Source: Streptomyces fodineus
Lineage (GTDB): Bacteria; Actinomycetota; Actinomycetes; Streptomycetales; Streptomycetaceae
NCBI RefSeq assembly: GCF_001735805.1
Contig: NZ_CP017248.1
Coordinates: forward strand, 1,984,001 to 2,048,000
DNA length: 64,000 nucleotides
Direction: 5' to 3'
Part shown: positions 1 through 8,325 of the stretch, piece after piece
Position numbering within the stretch: position 1 is the stretch's first letter
Layout: every line of letters begins with the position of its first letter
Made by a program: the position numbers and the translations under genes
Notes under the pieces: model-generated
Database searches by the model: none
The model's input: the letters and a program-made list of their open reading frames with translations, nothing else
Told to the model about the DNA's origin: nothing

Positions 1-1163
1 GCCGGGGTTCCTACAAGCCACGAGTGCCACCGCTGGCGTGTGGTGATGTCCGGCCGCATGAGGACATACAGACCTGCCTGGCCGTATCGGACGACGAGGT
101 ACACCCCGAGATACACCAAGGCCGCGCCTGGGTTGTGGTAGCGGCCACCCAGAGTCATCACGGTCATCACGACGGTCCAGGTGAGCATCACGGGGGTGAT
201 GACGAGCTGGAGCAGGCCGAAAGTCGGCGAGATGAGCTGCTTCATGGACAGTCGCGAGTAGACGAACGGGAGCATCCACCACCACGACCGGGCCCAGCGG
301 AGGCGCTGGCGGTACGTCTTCTTCAATGTGGTCGGCATGTCGGTGACCACCCCGGCTTCGTTGACGGCCACGACCTCGCCGCGCATGAGAGCCCGCAGGG
401 CCAGCCAGCGGTCGTCTCCGGTCCCGCATTCCACCTCGTAGGCGTCCAAATGGTCGTAGAGGAGTTCGGCCCTGTACAGGGCCAGGGCGCCCGAGGTGGT
501 CTCCAGCGCTCCGAGCATGGAGCGTGAGGACCGCATCATCACGCACGAAGTTCCGATGTCGATGTCAGCGGCCCGGGAGACCCAGGTCTCCTCGAAGTTG
601 CGGATGTAGATCATGCCGGTGGTGGCCTGGATCTTCGGGTTGCTCATGGCCCGCAGTTGCTGCTCCAGGGCATCCGGGAAGGGCTCGCCGTCCGAGTCGA
701 TGGTGAGAACAAAGTCGAAGTGCTTGCCCTGAGCCTGAAGATGACGCAGGACCGTGACCTGAGCTCCGCGCTTACCTTTGTTCTCCTGCCGGTGCCAGAA
801 GACCCGAGGGTGGTCGAAGGGCTGCACGGGGTGTTGCTGCGAGCCGTCGTCGATGACGTGGATCTCGTCGACCGGATGGGTCTGGGCCAGCAGTGAGCGC
901 ACCGTTCGGTGCAGGTTCTCCGTGGGCTCTTCGAAGGCCGGGATGATCGCCACCGTCCGGCCAGGAGCCACGGGCAGGTGGGTGAAGGACCGGCCCTTGA
1001 GGAAGGAGACCAGGCAGAGCACGATCACGATCATGCCCAGCCACCAATAAGACGTCAGGAGTGGGCTTTTCGATTGGAGGTGGACCACCACGGTGGCAGC
1101 GGCCAGAGCCGCCACCACCACAGCAGTCACCACAGTGAATCTCGCCCGTGATGAAGTGCTCAA
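1..1163 (-). CDS. Family-2 processive glycosyltransferase, membrane bound, C-terminus cut by window edge
   Basis: Reading the minus strand gives two N-terminal hydrophobic segments and then a GT-A domain beginning RTVAIIPAFEEP. The GT2 landmarks occur in order: DDGS (nucleotide-sugar binding), DSDGEP (metal-binding DxD), GDDRW (catalytic-base region) and QRLRW (the Q/RxxRW box of processive enzymes), followed by more membrane helices. This combination is known from hyaluronan, chitin and cellulose synthase-like enzymes. The TTG start at 1161-1163 overlaps the TGA of the upstream small gene, which suggests translational coupling. With the nearby sugar dehydrogenase and deacetylase it probably polymerises an exported uronic or amino-sugar glycan. 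The sugar specificity cannot be read from the sequence. The C-terminal part lies outside the window. Confidence 0.88.
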   Translation of the reverse strand, partial: MSTSSRARFTVVTAVVVAALAAATVVVHLQSKSPLLTSYWWLGMIVIVLCLVSFLKGRSFTHLPVAPGRTVAIIPAFEEPTENLHRTVRSLLAQTHPVDEIHVIDDGSQQHPVQPFDHPRVFWHRQENKGKRGAQVTVLRHLQAQGKHFDFVLTIDSDGEPFPDALEQQLRAMSNPKIQATTGMIYIRNFEETWVSRAADIDIGTSCVMMRSSRSMLGALETTSGALALYRAELLYDHLDAYEVECGTGDDRWLALRALMRGEVVAVNEAGVVTDMPTTLKKTYRQRLRWARSWWWMLPFVYSRLSMKQLISPTFGLLQLVITPVMLTWTVVMTVMTLGGRYHNPGAALVYLGVYLVVRYGQAGLYVLMRPDITTRQRWHSWLVGTP

Positions 1164-1333
1164 GCGGTCACCCGCTTGCCTCGGGTCGCCAGCCGGAAGA
1201 CCGTCACGCCGCTGAGGACGAGGAGCATCGCTGCGAGCACGATCCAGCCCAGAGCTGTTCCGCCGGTGGCGGCCAGGGCGGCTCCCCCGGTGGCGGTACC
1301 TATCGCGGTACCTACACCATTGTGTCCGTACAT
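1160..1333 (-). CDS. 57-residue membrane peptide with a sortase-like C-terminal sorting signal
   Basis: The ATG at 1331-1333 follows a good GAAGGAGAG ribosome site about 8 bases upstream, so this start is preferred to a longer open frame to 1642 that has no such site. The peptide has a Gly/Ala/Thr-rich N-terminal half, then LAATGG, a hydrophobic stretch (GWIVLAAMLLVLSG) and a basic tail (RLATRGKR). LAxTG plus a membrane span plus a positive tail is the layout of class E sortase substrates in Streptomyces. There is no separate N-terminal signal peptide, which is odd for a true sortase substrate. Its stop overlaps the glycosyltransferase start, so it is likely co-translated and could be a small partner subunit instead. 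Function unknown. Confidence 0.6.
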   Translation of the reverse strand: MYGHNGVGTAIGTATGGAALAATGGTALGWIVLAAMLLVLSGVTVFRLATRGKRVTA

Positions 1334-1698
1334 GTTCTCTCCTTCATGAGCGTCAGCGACGCTCGCTCTTGTCGTGGGTTGGCATGGCACCGCGCATACC
1401 TGGTGGAAGGTCCTCCTCGACGGCCTGCCTGAGATCAGGGGCCGACGGAGTGCCAACAGCACCGCCACGTCCTGCTGATCGACCGAGTTCGGGATCTCGT
1501 TCGCGCTCCTCTTGTCGTTCGCTGGGACCCAGGTCTCGGAGGCTGCCTCTCGGTTGCCAGGAGGGCCACCACGTGCAGGACGGTTCTCGTTTCCCGTGGT
1601 GGCAAGCTGTTCGAGTGACGTGACGGCTTCAGCCATTGACACACCGAGGGTGCGCCGGCCGGTCGAAGCGGTCGTGCCACAGCTGCGGCTTTTGCGAT
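1334..1698. other. Intergenic stretch between small peptide and dehydrogenase
   Basis: An open frame continues upstream of the small peptide on the minus strand to 1642, but it lacks a plausible ribosome site and reads as low-complexity Arg/Pro/Thr sequence. I see no recognisable gene here. The stretch probably carries the leader of the small peptide and glycosyltransferase. Confidence 0.4.
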
Positions 1699-2958
1699 CT
1701 AGAGCCGCTCAATGTGCGGGGCGGAGGTCATGACGCCACGGGTGTCGAGCACGTAGGCGGCCTCGGCGGCGAGCTGAGTGAGATCGAACTCGTCGTGCGC
1801 GGTGAGCAGGACGACGGCGTCGAATTCGGCCACGCTTGTGCCGCTGTGCGCGGCGGCAAAAGGAATGTCCCGGCAGCCGCCGCCGGGCAGGTAGGGGTCG
1901 ACCACGGTGACGTCCGCTCCCATGGCACGCAGCCGGTCGATGACCTGGACGGCCGGCGATTGGCGGGCGTCGGATGTGCCCGGCTTGTAAGCGGCGCCGA
2001 GGGCGAGAATGCGGGCCCCGTGCACGCTTCGGCGAAAGCGGCGACTGAGGGCGTCCTGCAGGCGGCGCACCACGTAGTCGGGCTGGCTTTCGTTGATGTC
2101 CTGGGCGAGTTCGATGAGCCGGAAGGTCTGTCCGTGCCGCGCTTTGACGTGGTGGCTGAGGTACACGGGGTCGATCGGCAAGCAGTGCCCGCCGACGCCG
2201 GGTCCGGGCAGGAATTTGGTGAATCCGAAGGGTTTGGTCGCGGCCAGCTCCAGGGTGTGCCATACGTCTACGCCGAGTGTGTGCGCCATCCGGGAGAGCT
2301 CGTTGACCAGGGCGATGTTGACGTGCCTGTAGGTGTTCTCGAACACCTTGGCCAGTTCAGCCTCCTCCAGCCCGGAGGCCGGTACGGTGACGTCGGTGAC
2401 CGAGTCGTAGAAGGCTTTGACGCGTCGCAGGCAGGCATCGGTGAGCCCGGCGACGATCTTGGGGGTGTTCTCCAGCCGCCAATCCGTGTTGCCGGGGTCG
2501 ATGCGCTCGGGGCTGAACCCGACGTGGAAGTCCTGCCCGGCAACAAGACCCGACCCCTCCTCGAGCAGGGGTATGAGCACGTCGCGGGTGGTGCCTGGGT
2601 GCGTCGTCGACTCAAGCACCACGGTGGCTCCTGGCTCCAGCCAGTCCGCCAGCACCCGGCCGGCCTCGCGTACGCAGGTGAGGTCTGGTGCCCGGTCGGT
2701 CAGCGGCGTCGGCACGGTGATGACGGCGACGTCGAACCCTTTGAGTTCCTTCGGATCTGAGCTGGGTGTGTAGGCGCCCGAGTGCAGCACCTGTTGCAGG
2801 CGCTTGGAGTCGATGTCCTCGATGTAGGACGATCCGGCAGCCAGCCTCTCGCAGCGCCTCTGGTCGGGTTCGTAGCCGGTCACGATGTATCCGGCCTCGG
2901 CGGCCCTCAGGGCCAGGGGCAGGCCAACATAGCCCTGCCCAAGCACACAAATGTGCAT
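1699..2958 (-). CDS. UDP-sugar 6-dehydrogenase (WbpA/WecC/UgD superfamily)
   Basis: A 419-residue NAD-dependent nucleotide-sugar dehydrogenase that oxidises C6 of a UDP-hexose to the uronate. The Rossmann motif GQGYVG is at residues 7-12, the middle-domain FSPERIDPGN motif follows, and the active-site Cys lies in GPGVGGHCLPIDP (Cys259). The C-terminal domain has the expected AYKPGTSDARQSP motif. FSPERIDPGN is most often seen in UDP-N-acetylhexosamine dehydrogenases, so a UDP-HexNAc uronate product is as likely as UDP-glucuronate. The ATG is preceded by GGTGAGG at good spacing. It would supply an acidic precursor for the neighbouring glycosyltransferase. Length and motifs look intact. Confidence 0.93.
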   Translation of the reverse strand: MHICVLGQGYVGLPLALRAAEAGYIVTGYEPDQRRCERLAAGSSYIEDIDSKRLQQVLHSGAYTPSSDPKELKGFDVAVITVPTPLTDRAPDLTCVREAGRVLADWLEPGATVVLESTTHPGTTRDVLIPLLEEGSGLVAGQDFHVGFSPERIDPGNTDWRLENTPKIVAGLTDACLRRVKAFYDSVTDVTVPASGLEEAELAKVFENTYRHVNIALVNELSRMAHTLGVDVWHTLELAATKPFGFTKFLPGPGVGGHCLPIDPVYLSHHVKARHGQTFRLIELAQDINESQPDYVVRRLQDALSRRFRRSVHGARILALGAAYKPGTSDARQSPAVQVIDRLRAMGADVTVVDPYLPGGGCRDIPFAAAHSGTSVAEFDAVVLLTAHDEFDLTQLAAEAAYVLDTRGVMTSAPHIERL

Positions 2959-4047
2959 GGTGGTTTCCTCACCTTCAGCCGGCCCCGCGGGTATGCGCGG
3001 GGCCGGGAAACGGCGCCCCTGAAGTGCGGCTACCTGTTCCTGAAGCAGGTGGCCGCGGCGTCGGGTACTGCAATGGATGGCGGTGCGGCAGCGGCGCCGC
3101 TAAACCCCCCGTCGGGTTGCAACAGTCGCTGCTGTCCAGTTACCGCCAGCTCAACCGCCGGCCTGAGGCCCTTGCGTGAACTGCGCCAGACTCCGCATAG
3201 CGATCTTCACAAATCCCCCCTCTTTGTGGACCTTAAGCGTTCAACAACATGCGTGGCAGCGGAGGCATCTTTACCGATTCGAAACCTATGAGGCGCCTCT
3301 GAGGTCCTCCAGCCCAACCGACTGACCATCAAGTCCACTGGTTGGAGATCGATTTGATGCTCAGCGGCCAGCCACGGCTGCGACATGGAGCTCCGTGGCT
3401 GCTGCAAACCGGCGTCGACGCGCCAAGCGGACACCCCACGAAGCCCCTGAGATGATCTTCACAAGTTCCCCCCAGGCTTCACGCCTGGTCAAGGATTCAA
3501 GATGTTCTGGTCAAGCGGAAGGGTTGGTCCCGCACTGCGACCTGACGGCCGAAGCACTTGAGGATTGCGCGCGCCTTACGCGCGCCCCCTGTACCACCGG
3601 CCTGGCGAAGTCATCGTCCCAGGTCGCCTGGGCGGAGCGGTGTGGGCGCGCTCCTCCAAGCGGCGTCTCGTTCACCTCATGGGCCCACGAGCGCCGCCAT
3701 CCCAGCAGGGCAGGCACCGTCAACTCAAATGCTGAACCCGGCTGTCAGGCAGCACGGCGGTTAGTATGTGGGCGATTCCGCAGAAGGCGCCCCTCACTGC
3801 GGAGCGGGATGGTGCGGCCTGAGTGTCCTGGACGTACAGGTCCCCGATGGGAGCGTGAGCCGCAAAGTCCCCTGTGCTGCCAGCAAATACGCCGTAACCG
3901 CAGCTACGTATGGACATGCAGACCGGTGTACTGCAAGCCCGGGCAAGGCTCCTCGACGGCTTCGATGCTGCAGTCCAGCCGTCCGGCAAGAGAATAATGA
4001 GCTACTTTGACATCGTTGGGGGGACGGGTGAGTAGAGGGGGCCCACC
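2959..4047. other. 1.1-kb intergenic region of the polysaccharide locus
   Basis: No open frame here has convincing codon bias. The region separates the leftward dehydrogenase from the rightward deacetylase and should carry both promoters. It holds a repeated C-tract motif (separate entry) and a perfect 6-bp hairpin, CCAGGC-TTCAC-GCCTGG, at 3472-3488. Such a long non-coding stretch between functionally related genes suggests regulatory RNA or several regulator sites. Confidence 0.5.
3202..3473 (+). repeat. Pair of GATCTTCACAA-C-tract direct repeats
   Basis: The motif GATCTTCACAAATCCCCCC at 3202-3220 recurs as GATCTTCACAAGTTCCCCCC at 3454-3473. The first 11 bases and the run of six C are identical. 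The copies are about 250 bases apart in non-coding DNA, and the second abuts the CCAGGC hairpin. They may be regulator sites or remnants of a duplicated leader. Confidence 0.5.
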
Positions 4048-5427
4048 TTGGGTGTGAGCCGATTCAGTCGTCGTGCGGCGCTTCGCGTGGCCGGTGCGTC
4101 GGCGCTTGTCGTGGCCGGGGGGACACTACTGAGCGGCGCCACGGACGTGGGTGGCCCCTCCGGGCGTCGTCCCCGGTATCGCCGACCGACCTGGTCCGAG
4201 CAGTTCCAGGCCGGGCACGGCTGGACGGTCGCCGGTGCAGGCACGGCGACCGCCGACCTCAATGACACTTCGGTGTTCACACAAGGTCGGCAGTCGGTGC
4301 GGGCAACCACCAACGGCACCGGAAAGCAGTCGTACGTCCGCAGGACCGGCATGACCGCAATGAACCTGGCCGGCAAGATGATCCGCTTGGTCTTCCGCGT
4401 CGAGGACACCAACAGCCTCTCCAAACTGGCCTTCTATGTGGGCACCGAGTCGTTCGCGAACTACTACCTCTGGCAGTTCCACATGCACTCCGCGACGGCC
4501 ACCAACTACGTCCAGTCCGGGGACTGGGTGACGGTCCACCTGCAGTGGGCCGATGTGACCTCCGCAGTCGGCAGGTGCTCACTCTCCTCGAGAGGAGTGC
4601 CGACCACGAAATCCGGATTCACGGATTTTTCGTTCGCCGTGTACGACGACGCCGGTGGTCCCGTGACGTACTGGCTCCAGGCCGTCGAGCTGATCCCTGA
4701 TACCTCGTCCGTCTTCCCCAAGGGTGTTGTCTCCGTCACGTTCGACGACTCCCATAGTTCGATCCACGACCTGGCGCGTCCAGCGATGGACAGGTACGGC
4801 TTCCCCGGGACGAGCTACAACATCGCGGATGCCATCGGTACCGGAAGTTCGCTGACGGTTGCCCAGATGCGGTCGTTGCAGAACCACTCGGGCTGGGAAA
4901 TGGCCGGGCACGCATATGCGACGACTGCTCACACCGCTAGCTATGCAAAGCTGACCGCCGAGCAGGCCGACGATGACTTCCGCAGGCTGCGGGAGTGGCT
5001 GCTGTCCAACGGCTTCACCAGTGAGCATTTCGCCTATCCGCACGGCGCGTTCGGGAAGACGACCGATGGTGTTCCGGTTGACCTCATTGCGGGCCGGCAC
5101 TTCACCACGGCTCGCTCAATCGTTTCCGAAACAACTGAGTCCTTCGCCCCGGCCATGCCGTATCGCCTCAAAGCGCTGACAGGCATCAACGACGGGACTG
5201 GCATCGGCGGCACCGCGTTGTCGAACCTGACGGCTCCGGGTGGCCGACTCGGCCGCTGTGCCGACAACGCAGACTGGCTGATCCTCTGCCTGCACCGGGT
5301 CGTCGAGGGAACTCCGACCAGCAGTACGGAGATCAGCCGGGCGGGCCTGATGACGCTGATGAAGGCGATCTCCGACCGGGGCATCGCCGTCGCAACGGTC
5401 GCGGAGACGATGGAGCACTATACGTAG
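4048..5427 (+). CDS. Tat-exported polysaccharide deacetylase-like protein (NodB/CE4 fold)
   Basis: A 459-residue protein. The twin-arginine signal SRRAALRV with a hydrophobic core (residues 7-30) predicts export by Tat. Residues of roughly 50-215 form a beta-rich, carbohydrate-binding-like region. From about 225 a CE4 domain follows: TFDD (231-234) supplies the catalytic and metal-binding Asp residues, GHAYATTAH (His288, His295) resembles the HxxxxH metal pair with wider spacing, and FAYPHGAFG matches motif 3. It would remove acetyl groups from an extracellular amino-sugar glycan, which fits the GT2 and UDP-HexNAc dehydrogenase next door. I use the TTG at 4048 because AGAGGGG lies 7 bases upstream; GTG at 4054 is an alternative start. 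Confidence 0.85.
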   Translation: MGVSRFSRRAALRVAGASALVVAGGTLLSGATDVGGPSGRRPRYRRPTWSEQFQAGHGWTVAGAGTATADLNDTSVFTQGRQSVRATTNGTGKQSYVRRTGMTAMNLAGKMIRLVFRVEDTNSLSKLAFYVGTESFANYYLWQFHMHSATATNYVQSGDWVTVHLQWADVTSAVGRCSLSSRGVPTTKSGFTDFSFAVYDDAGGPVTYWLQAVELIPDTSSVFPKGVVSVTFDDSHSSIHDLARPAMDRYGFPGTSYNIADAIGTGSSLTVAQMRSLQNHSGWEMAGHAYATTAHTASYAKLTAEQADDDFRRLREWLLSNGFTSEHFAYPHGAFGKTTDGVPVDLIAGRHFTTARSIVSETTESFAPAMPYRLKALTGINDGTGIGGTALSNLTAPGGRLGRCADNADWLILCLHRVVEGTPTSSTEISRAGLMTLMKAISDRGIAVATVAETMEHYT

Positions 5428-5523
5428 TGTCTCCGCTCAATCGTTGGGAGTGGGACGGCGCCCCCGGACGCAGTGACGAGTCACCCCCCTGCCGCTTCCT
5501 GACAGGATGCTTTAGACCTCGTT

Positions 5524-6317
5524 TCAGTTGGTGAGTCGGCGGTAGCTGATGAGGGCTGCGGCGATGCCGACGAAGGCGAGGAAGTGTTCGGCCTTGCGCT
5601 CGTAGCGGCGGTGCAGGCGTCGGCAGCCGGCGAGCCAGGACACTGTCCTTTCGACAACCCAGCGGTGACAGCCCAGTCGCTGCGAGGACTCGATGCCTTT
5701 GCGGGCGATGCGGTGGCGGATGCCTCGCTTGCGGAGCCATCGGCGCAGGTGGTCGTAGTCGTAGCCCTTGTCGGCGTGGAGCTTGGCCGGTCGCCGGCGC
5801 CGTGGGCCGCGCCGGGAGCGGATCGGTGGGATCCCCCGCACCAGTGGCTTCAGGCCGAGGCTGTCGTGCATGTTGGCGCCGGAGATGCCCAGCGACAGGG
5901 GTAGACCGTTCTGGTCCGTGATCAGGTGGATCTTCGATCCGTTCTTGCCGCGGTCGGTCGGATTCGGTCCGGTCAGTGGCCCCCTTTTGCGGCTCTGAGG
6001 CTGACGGAGTCGATGGCGCACCGCGACCAGTCCAGTTCGCCTCTGGCGCCGAGCTCGTCCAGAAGGATGCGGTGCAGCCGGGCCCAGACCCGGTCCTGGC
6101 TCCACCGGGCGAAGCGCCGGTAGACCGTCGGCCAGGCCGGGCCGAACACCGGGGGCAGTTGCCGCCAGGTGCACCCCGAGGTGGCCACGAAGATGATCGC
6201 CGCCAGGCATTCGCGGTCACCCGCCCGCCGTCGGCCGCCGCCCTGCGGACGTATCACCTCCGTCGGCGGAACCACCCGCCGGAACAGCGTCCATAACTCA
6301 TCCGGCTCTACCTTCTT
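5524..6317 (-). CDS. IS5-family transposase in two frames (programmed or accidental -1 shift)
   Basis: The minus strand encodes the N-terminal part (VEPDELWTLFRR ... TSGCTWRQLPP ... DELGARGELDWSR) and then, one base back, the catalytic remainder (GPNPTDRGKNGSKIHL, ADKGYDYDHL, RWVVERTVSWL). These are standard IS5 DDE blocks. The switch occurs at AAAAGGGGG (plus-strand 5980-5988), the kind of slippery run at which IS5 elements make orfAB by -1 frameshifting, so this may be a functional two-frame gene. No ATG fits the expected N-terminus and the start is unresolved; the first codon seen is GTA, and the adjacent IS110 element may have replaced the true 5' end. I could not find convincing terminal inverted repeats. 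Confidence 0.8.
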
Positions 6318-6531
6318 CCTGGGTCTGCCCCAGCCACTCGTAGGGTTGTGGCGCCCAGGGGAGCCGGGTGTGGCTCTCATCCGGCTGCCGCGCATGGCTT
6401 TTGGTGCTTGGCCGCCCGACTCCCCACGACGACTCGGCCGCCGATTGGGAAATGCGAACAGGTCGCTGTGTAGAGCAATGCCGGCGAGGTCGTCCGTGGT
6501 ACGCACTGCACGCACGACGAGCTGGAGCACG
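6318..6531 (+). other. 5' non-coding end of IS110 element, candidate bridge-RNA region
   Basis: About 210 bases without convincing coding potential lie directly upstream of the IS110-type transposase. In IS110-group elements the long 5' non-coding end is transcribed as the bridge RNA that specifies donor and target DNA. Short stems are visible (for example GAGCC-GGGTGT-GGCTC near 6360-6375). The exact ends of the element and RNA are not determinable by eye. Confidence 0.4.
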
Positions 6532-7728
6532 ATGAGCCGGATATGGGCCGGGACCGACTGCGGCAAGACCCACCACCACTGCCTGGTCCTGGACAGTGAA
6601 GGCGACACGCTGCTGTCGCGACGGGTGGCCAACGACGAGCCGGAGCTGCTGAAGCTCCTCGGTGACGTCCTGGACCTTGCCGACGGCCGTGCCGTCACCT
6701 GGGCCCTGGACATGACCGGCGGCGAGCCAGCGCTACTGATCGCGCTACTGGTCAACCACGGCCAGGAGCTGGTTTATATCCCCGGCATCGCGGTCAACCG
6801 GGCCTCGGACAGCTATCGAGGCCAGGGCAAGACCGACGCCCGGGACGCCCGCGTCATCGCCGATCAGGCCCGGATGCGGCGTGACCTCCTGCCGATCCGC
6901 CCTGACGATGACGCCACCGTGGAACTGCGGCTGCTGACCGATCGCCGCGTCGACCTGGTCGCCGAACGCACCCGCACCATTAACAGGCTCAGGTCACTGC
7001 TTACCAGCATGTTCCCAGCCCTGGAACGGGCTCTCGACCTGGGGACCAGCGGAGCGCTGATGCTCCTGACGGGCTACCAGACTCCGGCCGCGATCCGGCG
7101 CACCGGCCAGCGCCGGCTGACCACCTGGCTGCGCAACCGCAAGGTCCGCGGATCCGAAGCACTTGCGACGAAGGCTGTGGAGGCCGCCGAGCGGCAGCAC
7201 ACCGCCGTCGCGGGTGAAACGGCCATTGCGAAGATGGTGCTCACCTTCACGAAGGAGGTGATGGCCCTCAGCGAGAAGATCTCTGAGACGGACAAGCTCA
7301 TTGAGGGCCGGTTTCGCGAGCACGAACTCGCCGAGGTGATCCAGTCCCTGCCCGGCATCGGCACGGTGCTCGGCGCCGAGTTCCTCGTCGCCGTCGGCGG
7401 CAGCCTGGATGCGTTCGCCAGTCCTGATCGCCTCGCTGCCTTCGCGGGAGTGACCCCTGCACCGCGCGACTCGGGCAAGATCAGCGGGAATCTCCACCGT
7501 CCTCAGCGCTACCACCGACGCCTCCAACGGGTCTTCTACACGTCGGCGTTGGTGAGCGTCCAGTTCGACCCCAACTCGCGCCAGTTCTACGACCGCAAGC
7601 GCGCCGAAGGCAAACGGCACACCCAGGCCGTGCTCGCCCTCGCCCGCCGGCGCGTCAACGTTCTGTGGGCCTTGATCCGTGACCGACGGTGCTATCAAGT
7701 CGCACTACCTGTCGCTGCGACGGCTTGA
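6532..7728 (+). CDS. IS110-family transposase (DEDD recombinase)
   Basis: A 398-residue protein starting MSRIWAGTDCGK at the ATG following a long non-coding stretch. The N-terminal RuvC-like DEDD domain shows WAGTDCGK (first Asp), ALDMTGG, and KTDARDARVIADQ (the DxxD pair). The C-terminal Transposase_20 domain has LPGIGTVLGAEFLVAVG and FAGVTPAPRDSGK, with the conserved Ser in the latter. Family members catalyse RNA-guided excision and insertion without typical terminal inverted repeats. The gene looks intact and full length. Confidence 0.93.
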   Translation: MSRIWAGTDCGKTHHHCLVLDSEGDTLLSRRVANDEPELLKLLGDVLDLADGRAVTWALDMTGGEPALLIALLVNHGQELVYIPGIAVNRASDSYRGQGKTDARDARVIADQARMRRDLLPIRPDDDATVELRLLTDRRVDLVAERTRTINRLRSLLTSMFPALERALDLGTSGALMLLTGYQTPAAIRRTGQRRLTTWLRNRKVRGSEALATKAVEAAERQHTAVAGETAIAKMVLTFTKEVMALSEKISETDKLIEGRFREHELAEVIQSLPGIGTVLGAEFLVAVGGSLDAFASPDRLAAFAGVTPAPRDSGKISGNLHRPQRYHRRLQRVFYTSALVSVQFDPNSRQFYDRKRAEGKRHTQAVLALARRRVNVLWALIRDRRCYQVALPVAATA

Positions 7729-8325
7729 CTTCAGCATTGGGAAGCACCAACCGCTCGATCAGATCCGTCATGCACGGCTCAACGAACGATCACGCCAAAG
7801 GAAACGACGTCTTAGGCCGGTCGCAAAGGCCAGCATCACCCTCAGTTATGTCGACTGCGTGGCCGTAGGCCATCATCGCGTTCGAGGTTTCGGGCAACCC
7901 CGCACCACGCACCACGTGAGTGCGAGCGCGCCTACGCCTACGCGGACAGCGCAGGGAACACGATGCTATTTCATGTAACTGCTTCGGCGGCAAGAGAGTT
8001 GCCACGCCAGACAGGATGGTTACATGCAGGGTGCAAACTGTCCCTCTGCGTAGATAGGCCCATGAGGGCGGTGCCCCGCCGCGGCCACGCCGATGACCGC
8101 CCACGAGTACGTCTGGCACTCCTACCGCGATTCCGGACTACAAGCGCGAGGTCCAGCCGAACAACGCGATCCTCCATCGCCCCACTGCGACAGCGACGTA
8201 CCAGCACGCTTCGGCCCAGCACCAACGGCTGTCCCCTGCCTTGGTGGCAAGACCGTCACGTAGGAGTTGCTGTGCCCGGTCACGGCTATCAACGTGGGCT
8301 GCGGTCCGGACAACTGTGTTGGCTC
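7729..8325. other. 600-base gap after IS110
   Basis: I see no recognisable gene. A short plus-strand frame from 8092 (MTAHEYVWHSYRDSG...) has no family that I know and is probably a remnant. The right end of the IS110 element should lie in the first part. Confidence 0.35.

Noticed and set aside
1334..1642. N-terminal extension of the small sortase-like peptide
   Set aside because: No ribosome site and low-complexity residues; the internal ATG with GAAGGAGAG is far better.
1636..2760. Long plus-strand open frame across the dehydrogenase gene
   Set aside because: It is antisense to a gene with clear dehydrogenase motifs; long antisense frames are routine in high-GC DNA.
5440..5530. Terminal inverted repeat of the IS5-type element
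   Set aside because: The candidate near 5,502-5,526 has no matching partner at the other side that I could find.
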